Source: Nitrosopumilaceae archaeon (GTDB lineage: Archaea; Thermoproteota; Nitrososphaeria; Nitrososphaerales; Nitrosopumilaceae). From it: a DNA stretch of 7,524 nt. The notes under the pieces are model-generated. The model had not been told where the DNA came from. It ran no database searches and was given only the letters and a program-made list of their open reading frames with translations. Both the position numbers and the translations under genes were made by a program. Shown piece by piece: positions 1 to 5,813 of this stretch. How positions within the stretch are numbered: position 1 is the stretch's first letter; every line of letters starts with the position of its first letter. The stretch covers positions 1 through 7,524 of the forward strand of contig RKRU01000014.1 of the NCBI GenBank assembly GCA_007571225.1. The letters run 5' to 3'.

Positions 1-1
1 G

Positions 2-349
2 TCAGAAACGGGCTGTATGTCTTTCCTGCCATTATGGCCACTGTTGCTACCTATTGCTGTTAATATGGAACTACAAAGAAAGCTTCACTTTTTTGAGCAG
101 GCGGCGCCTGGAAGGGAGCCTGAAAACTATCATGTGGGGGGTCCGTTCTACACAAAAGATAGGACAGACCCAGTAGAGCGCTTCATACAGTGGCATAACA
201 ACGAACGGCCGCACAGGTCACTTGACTTTGAGAATCTAGAGACGCCTGCAAAGGCATTTGTGCGCAAGATGGCTCCAGACAGGGAAACCCTAGAGAAGGA
301 AGAGGAATCTGAAAACCGAAACAAACATAACAGGAGGGCTAAGCAATAA
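2..349 (+). pseudogene. C-terminal remnant of an rve/DDE-type IS transposase
   Basis: The frame is open from the window edge and ends at TAA 347-349, so the left end is cut. Counting from the ATG at 17, residues about 51-85 carry the end of an integrase-core (rve) transposase: FIQWHNNERPHRSL, then LETPAKAFVRKM. This fits the family pattern F-x-x-W-[YH]-N-x-x-R-P-H-x-[SA]-L followed by a TP-x-x-AF motif, as in IS481-like and related elements. The following tail is charged and rich in E, K, N and R. Upstream of residue 50 the sequence does not resemble the catalytic core: no D-D-E motif and no N-x-x-ERF segment before the WHN motif are visible, and residues 1-16 are oddly hydrophobic. It is therefore probably a broken or diverged fragment and not an active transposase. 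No terminal inverted repeat is seen in the following 100 bases. The family assignment is fairly firm; the subfamily is not. Confidence 0.65.
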
Positions 350-364
350 TGATGATGTCAAAAC

Positions 365-383
365 AGAGGGGCATACCCCTTTT
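365..383 (+). terminator. Terminator-like hairpin after the transposase fragment
   Basis: AGGGG (367-371) pairs with CCCCT (376-380) around a CATA loop. The stem can extend by a G-T and an A-T pair, and a T run covers 380-383. It lies 18 bases after the stop of the transposase fragment. It may be the transcription end of the old element, although archaeal termination usually needs only the T-rich stretch. Confidence 0.4.
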
Positions 384-496
384 CGTCACTCCACACACAA
401 GATGCATGGACTTTAGTTGTAATCAATTAAGCTGTAAAATGATGTTACAAACACAAAACAATCACGCCATAACGTGAATTTGGAAATGATTTTGAT

Positions 497-595
497 ATGT
501 CGACTGAAGACTTGGTTGTTTTTCTTCTAAGTGCCAAACTTGCTCAGAAAATTTTTAAGAAAAAAAGGAACAAAAATGATCCGAAATATGGATAA
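497..595 (+). CDS. Possible 32-residue basic peptide, function unknown
   Basis: ATG 497 to TAA 593-595 encodes 32 residues. They begin MSTEDLVVFLLSAKLAQK, a short acidic start followed by a hydrophobic or amphipathic helix-like stretch (residues 6-15). A strongly basic IFKKKRNKN segment (about 19-27) and a DPKYG end follow. The composition is more ordered than random AT-rich sequence would give, and an upstream in-frame stop (470-472) fixes the start at 497. No convincing TATA box was found about 26 bases upstream and I do not recognise the family. It could be a small membrane-interacting or nucleic-acid-binding peptide, but that is only suggested by composition. The alternative is a chance ORF. 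Confidence 0.35.
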   Translation: MSTEDLVVFLLSAKLAQKIFKKKRNKNDPKYG

Positions 596-721
596 ATATA
601 TGAGCAAGTACATGAGATATTATACATGTTGGCTGTTTTTTCAAAAACTAATACGGCTGTGATCCGGTCGGATTTTGTGGTGGGCATGCGCAGGACACGG
701 GGCGCCGTGGCTGGGTTCTAT

Positions 722-772
722 CCAGAATACGAGGGTTGGCTAGAGTTCTCTCCATGGGCGCAAATCCCAGCC
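722..772 (+). repeat. Repeat segment A, inverted relative to segment B
   Basis: The first 13 bases (CCAGAATACGAGG) are repeated exactly on the other strand, starting at 1007 (segment B). The next roughly 25 bases match at most positions, and both copies end in CCCAGCC. In matching frames both encode PEYE-x-W-L-x-x-S (here PEYEGWLEFS), so the similarity is probably a shared protein-coding ancestor and not a structural hairpin. A lies inside an open frame (626-898) whose remaining sequence I do not trust as a gene. The rest of 596-899 shows no other recognisable feature. Confidence 0.6.
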
Positions 773-899
773 GTTTGCACCCAATCCAACCTGTTCACAG
801 CCACAACCACACCAAATACACAAAAACGGCATGATTTCACCGCCAATTATATAATCATAAAATCAGTCGTACCATCTATGGCACCTGTCGGATCTTAAT

Positions 900-1179
900 C
901 TACAACACAATCAAACTAGGATCTGCCATATTTTTGACAAAGTCATCATCTAAGACTGGCTGGGGTCCGTATTCTAGAGAGAGCCCTAGCCAGTCCTCGT
1001 ATTCTGGTTAGAGACAAAGTAGAGGGTTGATACGGGATATGTAGAGTCGGCCGCTTAACACATGACTATCTGTAGACTCTAAGGAGATGTTGCGCATCTG
1101 TCTCTGGTAGTCTGGATATGCAGTCAGGGCATCCGACTTGGATTCTCAAATTCCAGACGACCTTATACAACAGACTCAC
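900..1179 (-). pseudogene. Broken small gene, copy 1 of a repeated family, unknown function
   Basis: Read on the reverse strand from GTG 1179-1177, the first frame gives VSLLYKVVWNLRIQVG, then CPDCISRLPETDAQH, and stops at 1068-1066. A one-base shift opens a second frame containing DSHVLSGRLYISRINPLL. That frame meets a TAA at 1010-1008 and continues as PEYEDWLGLSLEYGPQP through VLDDDFVKNMADPSL to TAG 902-900. One frameshift and one stop would restore a protein of roughly 90 residues. Evidence that it was coding comes from a second copy at 5097-5303: most third-position differences between them are silent (ACA/ACG, CAA/CAG, GAT/GAC), while blocks such as PDCI, ETDAQH and DSHVLS are kept. The CPDC pair is the only motif. 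I do not recognise the family. A decayed mobile-element accessory gene or a lineage-specific protein are both possible. Confidence 0.55.
958..1007 (-). repeat. Repeat segment B, inverted relative to segment A
   Basis: On the reverse strand this segment reads PEYEDWLGLSLEYG and is the counterpart of segment A. The two are separated by about 185 bases in opposite orientation. B continues without a stop to TAG at 902-900 with a credible acidic tail (VLDDDFVKNMADPSL), so B looks like the better preserved copy. It forms the 3' part of the broken gene described at 900-1179. Confidence 0.6.
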
Positions 1180-1181
1180 GC
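1021..1181 (-). repeat. Dispersed repeat copy R1 (inverted partner at 5096-5253)
   Basis: The reverse complement aligns with 5096-5253 from GTGAGTCTGTTG onward, through GTCGTCTGG, AATCCAAGTCG, CCCTGACTGCATA, GATGCGCA, AGTCATGTGTTAAGC and CCGACTC. By eye about three quarters to four fifths of positions match. A one-base length difference lies between the GATGCGCA and AGTCATG blocks. The two copies are in opposite orientation about 4 kb apart, enclosing ppdK. Confidence 0.8.
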
Positions 1182-1274
1182 AACAGCAAAATTCAAAAAA
1201 GCATACATAGAAATCTCTCTCATATAGTGACCCAAAAGTACAGACACGGTCAAAGCGTAAAGACAGATTCCAGA

Positions 1275-1487
1275 TCAGAACCGGTCATATCTAGCGCGTT
1301 CAAGATCCCTGTCATCTTTTGATTCCTTCTTCCATTCCTTGTAGTGCGCCTTGCACAAGACGGATTTTCTTCCGGCGCCAGACACACGCAGCCCCGCACT
1401 TTCAACCTTGAGAGTATTTAGCGATCGTGCACCCTCGTCGTCGCAGCCGTCCACATTGCATTTTGCACCCTTGCTTACAATGCCCAT
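1275..1487 (-). CDS. Small zinc-binding-type conserved protein
   Basis: From ATG 1487 it encodes 70 residues. Cys10 and Cys15 (AKCNVDGCDDEG) and Cys45 and His48 (VLCKAHYKEW) give a C-x4-C...C-x2-H pattern expected to bind one zinc ion. The stretch between is SLNTLKVESAGLRVSG, and the tail is highly charged (KKESKDDRDLERARYDRF), typical of a small cytosolic protein that may contact nucleic acid or ribosomes. From memory it resembles a widely kept hypothetical protein of ammonia-oxidising archaea, but no function is known to me. An in-frame GTG at 1499 would add four residues. ATG 1487 is preferred because the TATA-like box at 1508-1517 lies about 26 bases away, placing transcription start at the ATG (leaderless). 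It stands alone, with the broken repeat gene 96 bases downstream on the same strand. Composition is intact, with no frameshift. Confidence 0.75.
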   Translation of the reverse strand: MGIVSKGAKCNVDGCDDEGARSLNTLKVESAGLRVSGAGRKSVLCKAHYKEWKKESKDDRDLERARYDRF

Positions 1488-1507
1488 ACTATTGTACACA
1501 AACCAGA

Positions 1508-1517
1508 CTATTTAATC
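1508..1517 (-). promoter_or_regulatory. TATA box for the small zinc-type gene
   Basis: The reverse strand reads GATTAAATAG, centred about 26 bases before the ATG at 1487. This is the normal archaeal TATA-to-start distance, so the transcript should begin at or next to the start codon. Confidence 0.55.
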
Positions 1518-2135
1518 ATGTACCATCTACAGCTGTATTTCCAGCGCAATGGTATTAGACAACAGGGCTGAAAAACAGAACGCGCCGGTCCGGCCGTAAC
1601 GCAAAGACAAGAAAGTGGAAGACAGAATTGCAAAGTATGGCAGTCGTGAACTTGTCAACTGCTCCAAGAACCAAGTTGTGTGGTAGCACAGTCCAAGAGA
1701 CTCGCAGCCTGTCCTCAGTGGTGGGCCATTCCCAAATTTTAGACATGCAATTCTCCAGTCTCTGCATGATACAAGTGTGCAACATCATATGGTAGGAGAT
1801 AGTACGACACTACGGCAGGTCATAATCGTGCCGCACTCCCCGCTGTCGGACAAGATGCCCGGTATCAGTCAAGAGTGGAGTGCGGCACACTGCAATGCCG
1901 GCGGGCTACGCTCTTCCAATCGGATCTACCAGATTGCCACACATGAAGATCATCGCCCGTCTTAAATAGTATGAGCATACCTCCACGTTATATGTTACCT
2001 CACCCTCCTTCACCCCCTCACCACACTGGTGTTGGTATTGTATAGAACCGATAGATCAATATATGATCAGTGCAAATCATGTTTATGAGATGCAAATAAG
2101 CCATCCTATACAGTGAGATTGCCAGACTGCACGGA
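1518..2135. other. Gene-poor interval, no recognised gene
   Basis: No convincing gene was found. Between 1600 and 1965 both strands have long open stretches. On the plus strand one frame runs 1600-1683 (containing KVEDRIAKYGSRELVNC), meets TAG 1684-1686, and continues to TAA 1963-1965. The reverse strand is open 1788-1555. Neither has a recognisable motif, so this may be a decayed gene. A perfect 12-bp inverted repeat sits at 1828-1888. At 1971-2045 a 24-residue Pro/His-rich ORF begins MSIPPRYMLPHPPSPP; it lies in a C-rich low-complexity tract and is probably chance. From 2046 to 2135 the sequence is AT-rich and holds ATGs at 2063 and 2079 that lead only to short frames. Confidence 0.5.
1828..1888. 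repeat. Perfect 12-bp inverted repeat with 37-base spacer
   Basis: GTGCCGCACTCC (1828-1839) is the exact reverse complement of GGAGTGCGGCAC (1877-1888). The stem is GC-rich and would be stable in RNA. The loop is 1840-1876 and contains a small GTC-G-GAC element. There is no T run after it, so it is not an obvious terminator. It could be a structured RNA, a protein-binding site, or the ends of a tiny decayed element. It lies in otherwise featureless sequence. Confidence 0.6.
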
Positions 2136-2306
2136 GTGATTGATGCGGCAAAAGAGTGGGATGCGCAGAAAGATAATACCATAAACCAGCTGAAGGTCAA
2201 AAACACGAGGCTGAACGCGGCAGTTGCAACCAAACATGTCTGTGCAGGGTGCAGTATCCAAGCCGGGAAAAACAACCTCTTTCCGACACACTGCACCACA
2301 GTTTAA
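2136..2306 (+). CDS. Possible small coiled-coil/CxxC protein, unknown
   Basis: From GTG 2136 to TAA 2304-2306 it encodes 56 residues. The first half (VIDAAKEWDAQKDNTINQLK, then VKNTRLNAAV) has the heptad-like polar/aliphatic pattern of a short coiled coil. The second half has HVCAGCSIQAGKNN followed by FPTHC, a C-x2-C-x13-C arrangement that could bind a metal ion. Codon choice resembles that of ppdK (AGG, ATA, GCA, GGG). The frame stays open upstream to TAA 2097-2099, adding SEIARLHG before the GTG, but that part has no ATG. A frame with ATG 2063 reaches the same region only with a +1 shift. The gene may therefore be 5'-damaged, or may start at the GTG. It ends 29 bases before ppdK and overlaps that gene's TATA box. 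I do not recognise a family. Confidence 0.45.
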   Translation: MIDAAKEWDAQKDNTINQLKVKNTRLNAAVATKHVCAGCSIQAGKNNLFPTHCTTV

Positions 2307-2308
2307 TA
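2301..2308 (+). promoter_or_regulatory. TATA box for ppdK
   Basis: GTTTAATA is centred about 31 bases before ATG 2336, a suitable distance for an archaeal promoter with a 5' leader of only a few bases. No Shine-Dalgarno sequence is visible before the start. The box overlaps the stop codon of the small ORF at 2136-2306. Confidence 0.5.
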
Positions 2309-2335
2309 CCCCCGTCAAACATCGCGGATCATTAA

Positions 2336-5023
2336 ATGAAGAGCACATACTCGTTTGAAGAGGGGGACGGTGGTAACCGTAAGCTGTTAGGAGGCAAGGG
2401 CGCGGGCCTGTGCGAGATGACGCGATTGGAACTTCCAGTCCCGCCTGGATTTACCATTACCACAGATGTGTGTACCGATTATTATCGAAGCGGCAGGACT
2501 CTTCCTGACGGCCTTATGGCGGAGATCAAAAGCCAGATCAGTAAAATGGAGGAGAAGACGGGCAAGCAGTGGGGCTCAAAAGACAATCCCCTCTTGGTCT
2601 CCGTGCGTTCGGGAGCGGCAATATCCATGCCTGGAATGATGGATACCATACTGAACCTCGGACTCAACGACGAGACCGTAGAGGGCCTTGCAGGCAAGAG
2701 CGGCAACCTGAGATTTGCGTGGGATTCATACCGCAGGTTTGTACAGCTATTTGGAAAGGTCGTATTTGGAATAGACGACAGCCTCTTCGACAACGTATTG
2801 AAGGCCAAAAAGAAAGAGATCGGTGCGGAGAACGATTCTGACCTAGACGCAGACTCGCTTGTCGATATAACACGGAAGTTTCAGACGATCTGCCAGGAGA
2901 GGCGCGGGAGCGGGTTCCCATCGGATCCCACCGAACAACTCGAACTTGCAATAAGAGCAGTCTTTGACAGCTGGATGGGGGAGCGTGCTGTGGTATACAG
3001 AACTAAGAACAAGATTACCCGTGATGTGGCGTCGGGGACTGGTGTGAACGTGGTTGCAATGGTGTTTGGAAATATGGGGGACGACTGCGCAACTGGCGTG
3101 GTGTTCACTAGAAACCCCGGTGACGGCTCCAGGCAGATCTACGGTGAGTACCTCCAGAATGCACAGGGTGAGGATGTCGTGGCGGGGGTCAGGACGGGCA
3201 AGCAGGTCCACCTGATGAGAGAAGAGATGCCTGACTCTTACAGGGAGCTGGCAAGCACATGCGAGAAACTGGAGAACCATTTTCGGGAACCGCAGGACAT
3301 TGAATTTACGATAGAGCAGGGTAGGTTCTACCTGCTACAGACTAGGAGCGCAAAGATGAATGCGGCAGGTATGATAAAGACGTCGATAGACATGGTAAGC
3401 GAGGGCATGATAGACAAGGACAGGGCTCTGGCGCGCCTGCAAGCAGAGCAGCTAGAACAGCTCCTGCACGATACGTTGGATCCTGACAAGTCAAGCGGCC
3501 ATAAAAGACTGGCAGAGGGTATAGCAGCTTCGCCTGGGGCCGCAAGTGGAATGGCCGTATTTGATGTAAAGAGGGCAACTGAGAGCGGCAGGAGCGGCAA
3601 CAGCGTAATACTTGTCCGCGAGGAGACAAAACCTGAGGATGTTCCTGCATTCTTCGAGTCGGCCGGCATACTTACCAGCCGGGGAGGCAAGACGTCACAT
3701 GCGGCGGTGGTTGCAAGGGGAATGGGCAAGCCGTGCATAGTGGGTTGTGCTGGCTTGAAGATCGATTATGCATCCTCGCGATGTATCACGGCCGACGGTA
3801 GCACGATAAAAGAGGGGGATGTCATAACAATAGACGGCAGTTCCGGCAAGGTGTACGCAGGCAGCATACCCACCATCAGGCCACAGATTACAAGCGACTT
3901 TAAGCGTATATTGGAGTGGGCAGACGAGGCAAAGCGGCTAGGTGTAAGGGCAAACGCCGACACACCTGAATCGGCGGCGCTCGCAAGGCAGTACGGCGCA
4001 GAAGGTATAGGGTTGTGTCGCACCGAACGTATGTTCAACGGGAGCGACAGGATCGGGCTGTTTGTCCGAATGATAATGGCCCAAGACTCTGAGGAGAGGA
4101 AGGGGCTACTAGAGGAACTTGGCCGGCTGCAAGAAGACGACTTTGTAAAGATTTTTGAGGCCATGAAGGGCTACAAGGTTACCATACGACTGCTTGATCC
4201 CCCTCTGCACGAATTCCTTCCCAACCCAGAGGAGCAGGCGGCCAGGGTGCGAAGCCTAGAGGATAGGCCATCAGACGGCTCCCCTGCGGCATCAGAAAGG
4301 GAGCTGGCAGAGGCCAGGACGGTACTTGCTAGGGCGCGCGAGCTAGTAGAAGTCAACCCCATGATGGGCCATCGTGGCGTCCGGGTGGGAATTACGTACC
4401 CAGACATATACCGCATGCAGATACGCGCAGTATTTGAGGCGCTAGCGACACTTCACAAAAGGAACGTAGAGGTGTATCCACAGATCATGATTCCACAGGT
4501 GAGTAGCATAGATGAGCTTGATCATATAAAGAGGATATTCGACGAGGTCAGAGAGGAGATGGAGGAGAAGCATGAGAAGAATCTTCGAGTCAACTTTGGT
4601 ACTATGATAGAAGTGGTCAGGGCCGCGCTTACCGCAGACGAGCTTGCGCGTACCGCGGAATTCTTTAGTTATGGTACAAATGACCTTACACAGGGAACGT
4701 TCAGCTTCAGCAGAGAAGATGTGGAGGAGAAGTTCATTCCAGAGTATATGGCAAAGGGCCTGCTTGAGCGGAACCCATTCCAGTCCATCGACAGGACTGG
4801 TGTGGGCAGACTGATAAGGTTGTGCATGGGACTGGGCCTCAAAAGGCGTGCCGAACTGGAGGTCGGTATCTGCGGCGAGCACGGCGGCGACCCTAATTCA
4901 ATTGTCTTCTGTCATGGCGAGGGCTTAGACTATGTAAGTGCGTCGCCCCATAGGATACCCATTGCGATAGTTGCAGCGGCCCAAGCGGCCATAATGGACA
5001 AATCCAAAGATGGAGAGAGGTAA
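2336..5023 (+). CDS. ppdK: Pyruvate, phosphate dikinase
   Basis: An 895-residue cytosolic enzyme interconverting pyruvate + ATP + Pi and PEP + AMP + PPi. The N-terminal ATP-grasp domain (about 1-340) has GGKGAGLCEM (Lys21), SVRSGAAISMPGMMDT (Arg91), and Asp321, Glu323 and Gln335 for nucleotide binding. The swivelling phosphohistidine domain (about 400-510) has GGKTSHAAVVARG with catalytic His455 and the adjacent Thr453. The C-terminal TIM barrel (about 530-880) has Arg562 (CRTERMF), Arg618 (TIRLLDPPLHEFLP), Glu759, Asn782 (YGTNDLTQ) and Cys846 (GICGEHGG). From 321 to 618 the numbering equals that of the Clostridium symbiosum enzyme; later residues are shifted by +14 to +15, owing to extra charged sequence near 630-670. 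The start is fixed by the family N-terminus YSFEEGDGGNRKLLGGKG. In autotrophic archaea it is thought to feed fixed carbon into gluconeogenesis. One oddity is MIEVVRAAL where the family usually has MIE-[IV]-PRA. The gene appears intact and monocistronic. Confidence 0.98.
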   Translation: MKSTYSFEEGDGGNRKLLGGKGAGLCEMTRLELPVPPGFTITTDVCTDYYRSGRTLPDGLMAEIKSQISKMEEKTGKQWGSKDNPLLVSVRSGAAISMPGMMDTILNLGLNDETVEGLAGKSGNLRFAWDSYRRFVQLFGKVVFGIDDSLFDNVLKAKKKEIGAENDSDLDADSLVDITRKFQTICQERRGSGFPSDPTEQLELAIRAVFDSWMGERAVVYRTKNKITRDVASGTGVNVVAMVFGNMGDDCATGVVFTRNPGDGSRQIYGEYLQNAQGEDVVAGVRTGKQVHLMREEMPDSYRELASTCEKLENHFREPQDIEFTIEQGRFYLLQTRSAKMNAAGMIKTSIDMVSEGMIDKDRALARLQAEQLEQLLHDTLDPDKSSGHKRLAEGIAASPGAASGMAVFDVKRATESGRSGNSVILVREETKPEDVPAFFESAGILTSRGGKTSHAAVVARGMGKPCIVGCAGLKIDYASSRCITADGSTIKEGDVITIDGSSGKVYAGSIPTIRPQITSDFKRILEWADEAKRLGVRANADTPESAALARQYGAEGIGLCRTERMFNGSDRIGLFVRMIMAQDSEERKGLLEELGRLQEDDFVKIFEAMKGYKVTIRLLDPPLHEFLPNPEEQAARVRSLEDRPSDGSPAASERELAEARTVLARARELVEVNPMMGHRGVRVGITYPDIYRMQIRAVFEALATLHKRNVEVYPQIMIPQVSSIDELDHIKRIFDEVREEMEEKHEKNLRVNFGTMIEVVRAALTADELARTAEFFSYGTNDLTQGTFSFSREDVEEKFIPEYMAKGLLERNPFQSIDRTGVGRLIRLCMGLGLKRRAELEVGICGEHGGDPNSIVFCHGEGLDYVSASPHRIPIAIVAAAQAAIMDKSKDGER

Positions 5024-5029
5024 CATAGC

Positions 5030-5050
5030 TGTTTACGTTTGGCGTAAACA
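5030..5050 (+). terminator. Hairpin after ppdK
   Basis: TGTTTACG (5030-5037) pairs with CGTAAACA (5043-5050) around TTTGG, starting seven bases after the ppdK stop. A second weak AATTT/AAATT hairpin follows at about 5051-5063 in AT-rich sequence. Together they are a plausible transcript end or 3'-end stabiliser. No long T run follows. Confidence 0.5.
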
Positions 5051-5095
5051 ATTTGCCAAATTTGTGCTTAGAATCGATCATTCAGGCGTGGGGGA

Positions 5096-5253
5096 TGTGA
5101 GTCTGTTGCATAATGTCGTCTGGGATTTGTGAATCCAAGTCGAATACCCTGACTGCATACGGAGACTACTGGAGACGGATGCGCAGCATCCACCAGATTC
5201 TATAGACAGTCATGTGTTAAGCAACCGACTCTTCGTATTCCTATCACCCTGTT
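5096..5253 (+). repeat. Dispersed repeat copy R2 (inverted partner at 1021-1181)
   Basis: This is the plus-strand partner of R1. Homology starts almost exactly at a GTG shared by both copies (5097 here) and fades after CTATCACCCTGTT. Sequence upstream of the GTG is not alike, so the repeat boundary coincides with a candidate gene start. Confidence 0.8.
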
Positions 5254-5303
5254 ATGGAATAGTGCAGTTTGATGGTTATGGAGATGATGCTGGGCCCGCG
5301 TGA
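5097..5303 (+). pseudogene. Broken small gene, copy 2 of the repeated family
   Basis: From GTG 5097 the frame reads VSLLHNVVWDL, meets TGA 5130-5132, then continues open to TGA 5301-5303. This second part contains IQVEYPDCIRRLLETDAQH, then SIDSHVLSNRLFVFLSP and GIVQFDGYGDDAGPA. Removing one stop would restore 68 residues. In copy 1 the same position codes Arg (AGA), so the TGA is one base away from the likely ancestral codon. Copy 1 instead has a one-base shift and a different stop, so the two decayed independently. The DSHVLS and ETDAQH blocks are kept. After about residue 52 the two copies diverge: copy 1 goes on to PEYEDWLG, and this copy to GIVQFDGYG. Function is unknown. It lies 73 bases after ppdK and is probably unrelated to it. 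Confidence 0.55.
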
Positions 5304-5322
5304 TGGATTCAACGAGGTAGGA

Positions 5323-5553
5323 ATGATAGTAACGTCAACATATTCTAAGATATCTTGGTCTGCGTCACCCATTGTTTATTTTTTTGGATTTATTTCAGCT
5401 CAACATAATGAAGTTCAGATACAAGGACCTGAAAAGAATTTATCAGATAGATTTGAGTTCAACGCTTTGAGTGGATCTGTAACAGAAAATCAGCCATATT
5501 TTGGCATTCAAATTTATAAAACAGATGCTGTCCTTGTATCTCAAGTATTTTGA
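5323..5553 (+). CDS. Possible secreted or membrane-anchored small protein
   Basis: From ATG 5323 it encodes 76 residues. The start is chosen because GAGGTAGGA lies directly before it, an SD-like sequence. An in-frame ATG at 5269 would add 18 residues but overlaps the broken repeat gene. Residues 9-26 (KISWSASPIVYFFGFISA) resemble a signal peptide or membrane anchor with a lysine in front and a possible cleavage after SA. The remainder is polar, with alternating hydrophobic residues (FEFNALSGSV, YFGIQIYKTDAVLV) that suggest beta strands outside the cell. The stop overlaps the start of the next ORF by four bases (TTGA). I do not recognise a family. The AT-rich composition differs from ppdK, which may indicate foreign origin or relaxed selection. 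No TATA box was identified. Confidence 0.4.
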   Translation: MIVTSTYSKISWSASPIVYFFGFISAQHNEVQIQGPEKNLSDRFEFNALSGSVTENQPYFGIQIYKTDAVLVSQVF

Positions 5554-5813
5554 CCCCGTTTTCTCTCTTTTCTTCAAAAAATGGTTGGTTTGCTCTCTTC
5601 ATTGTGACTGGTTGCGGAGCAGGGTATTATTTTGGTGGCACGATTGTGTTTCTTATGGGTAGGGGGATTACGTATGATTTGATTATAGTAGGAGCTAGCA
5701 TGGCTATCGTATGTGGATTGAGTGCACGCGTATTAAAGAGGCGGTGGAACGTATCTTATCTCCACATCATATCCCTTTTGGCAGTTGGTATGATTTTGCA
5801 GAACAAAATATGA
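5550..5813 (+). CDS. Possible small integral membrane protein
   Basis: From TTG 5550, which shares TTGA with the stop of the preceding ORF, it encodes 87 residues. Three hydrophobic segments are visible: about 13-36 (WFALFIVTGCGAGYYFGG onward), 43-62 (DLIIVGASMAIVCGLSARVL) and 70-83 (YLHIISLLAVGMIL). The basic loop KRR at 63-65 predicts that side as cytoplasmic. Small residues (GCGAG, GGT) in the first segment suit helix packing. The overlap suggests translational coupling with the upstream ORF, or that both are one gene split by a -1 frameshift. The frame continues after two stops (5811-5813 and 5817-5819) into another hydrophobic stretch beginning at ATG 5823, so the gene may have been longer. 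Family unknown. Confidence 0.4.
   Translation: MTPFSLFSSKNGWFALFIVTGCGAGYYFGGTIVFLMGRGITYDLIIVGASMAIVCGLSARVLKRRWNVSYLHIISLLAVGMILQNKI

Noticed and set aside
626..898. 90-residue forward ORF
   Set aside because: It contains repeat segment A but has no other motif. A TATA-like run touches the ATG and is not 25 bases away, and the composition is low-complexity in the second half. Treated as chance around a gene fragment.
1488..1499. GTG start for the small zinc-type protein
   Set aside because: It would lie closer to the TATA box than transcription normally begins; the ATG at 1487 fits better.
1555..1788. 77-residue reverse ORF
   Set aside because: No motif, no promoter at the right distance, and the opposite strand is equally open over the same stretch. 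Kept only as a note in the interval description.
2482..5081. Many long antisense and alternate-frame ORFs inside ppdK
   Set aside because: They are shadows of a strongly coding, motif-verified gene.
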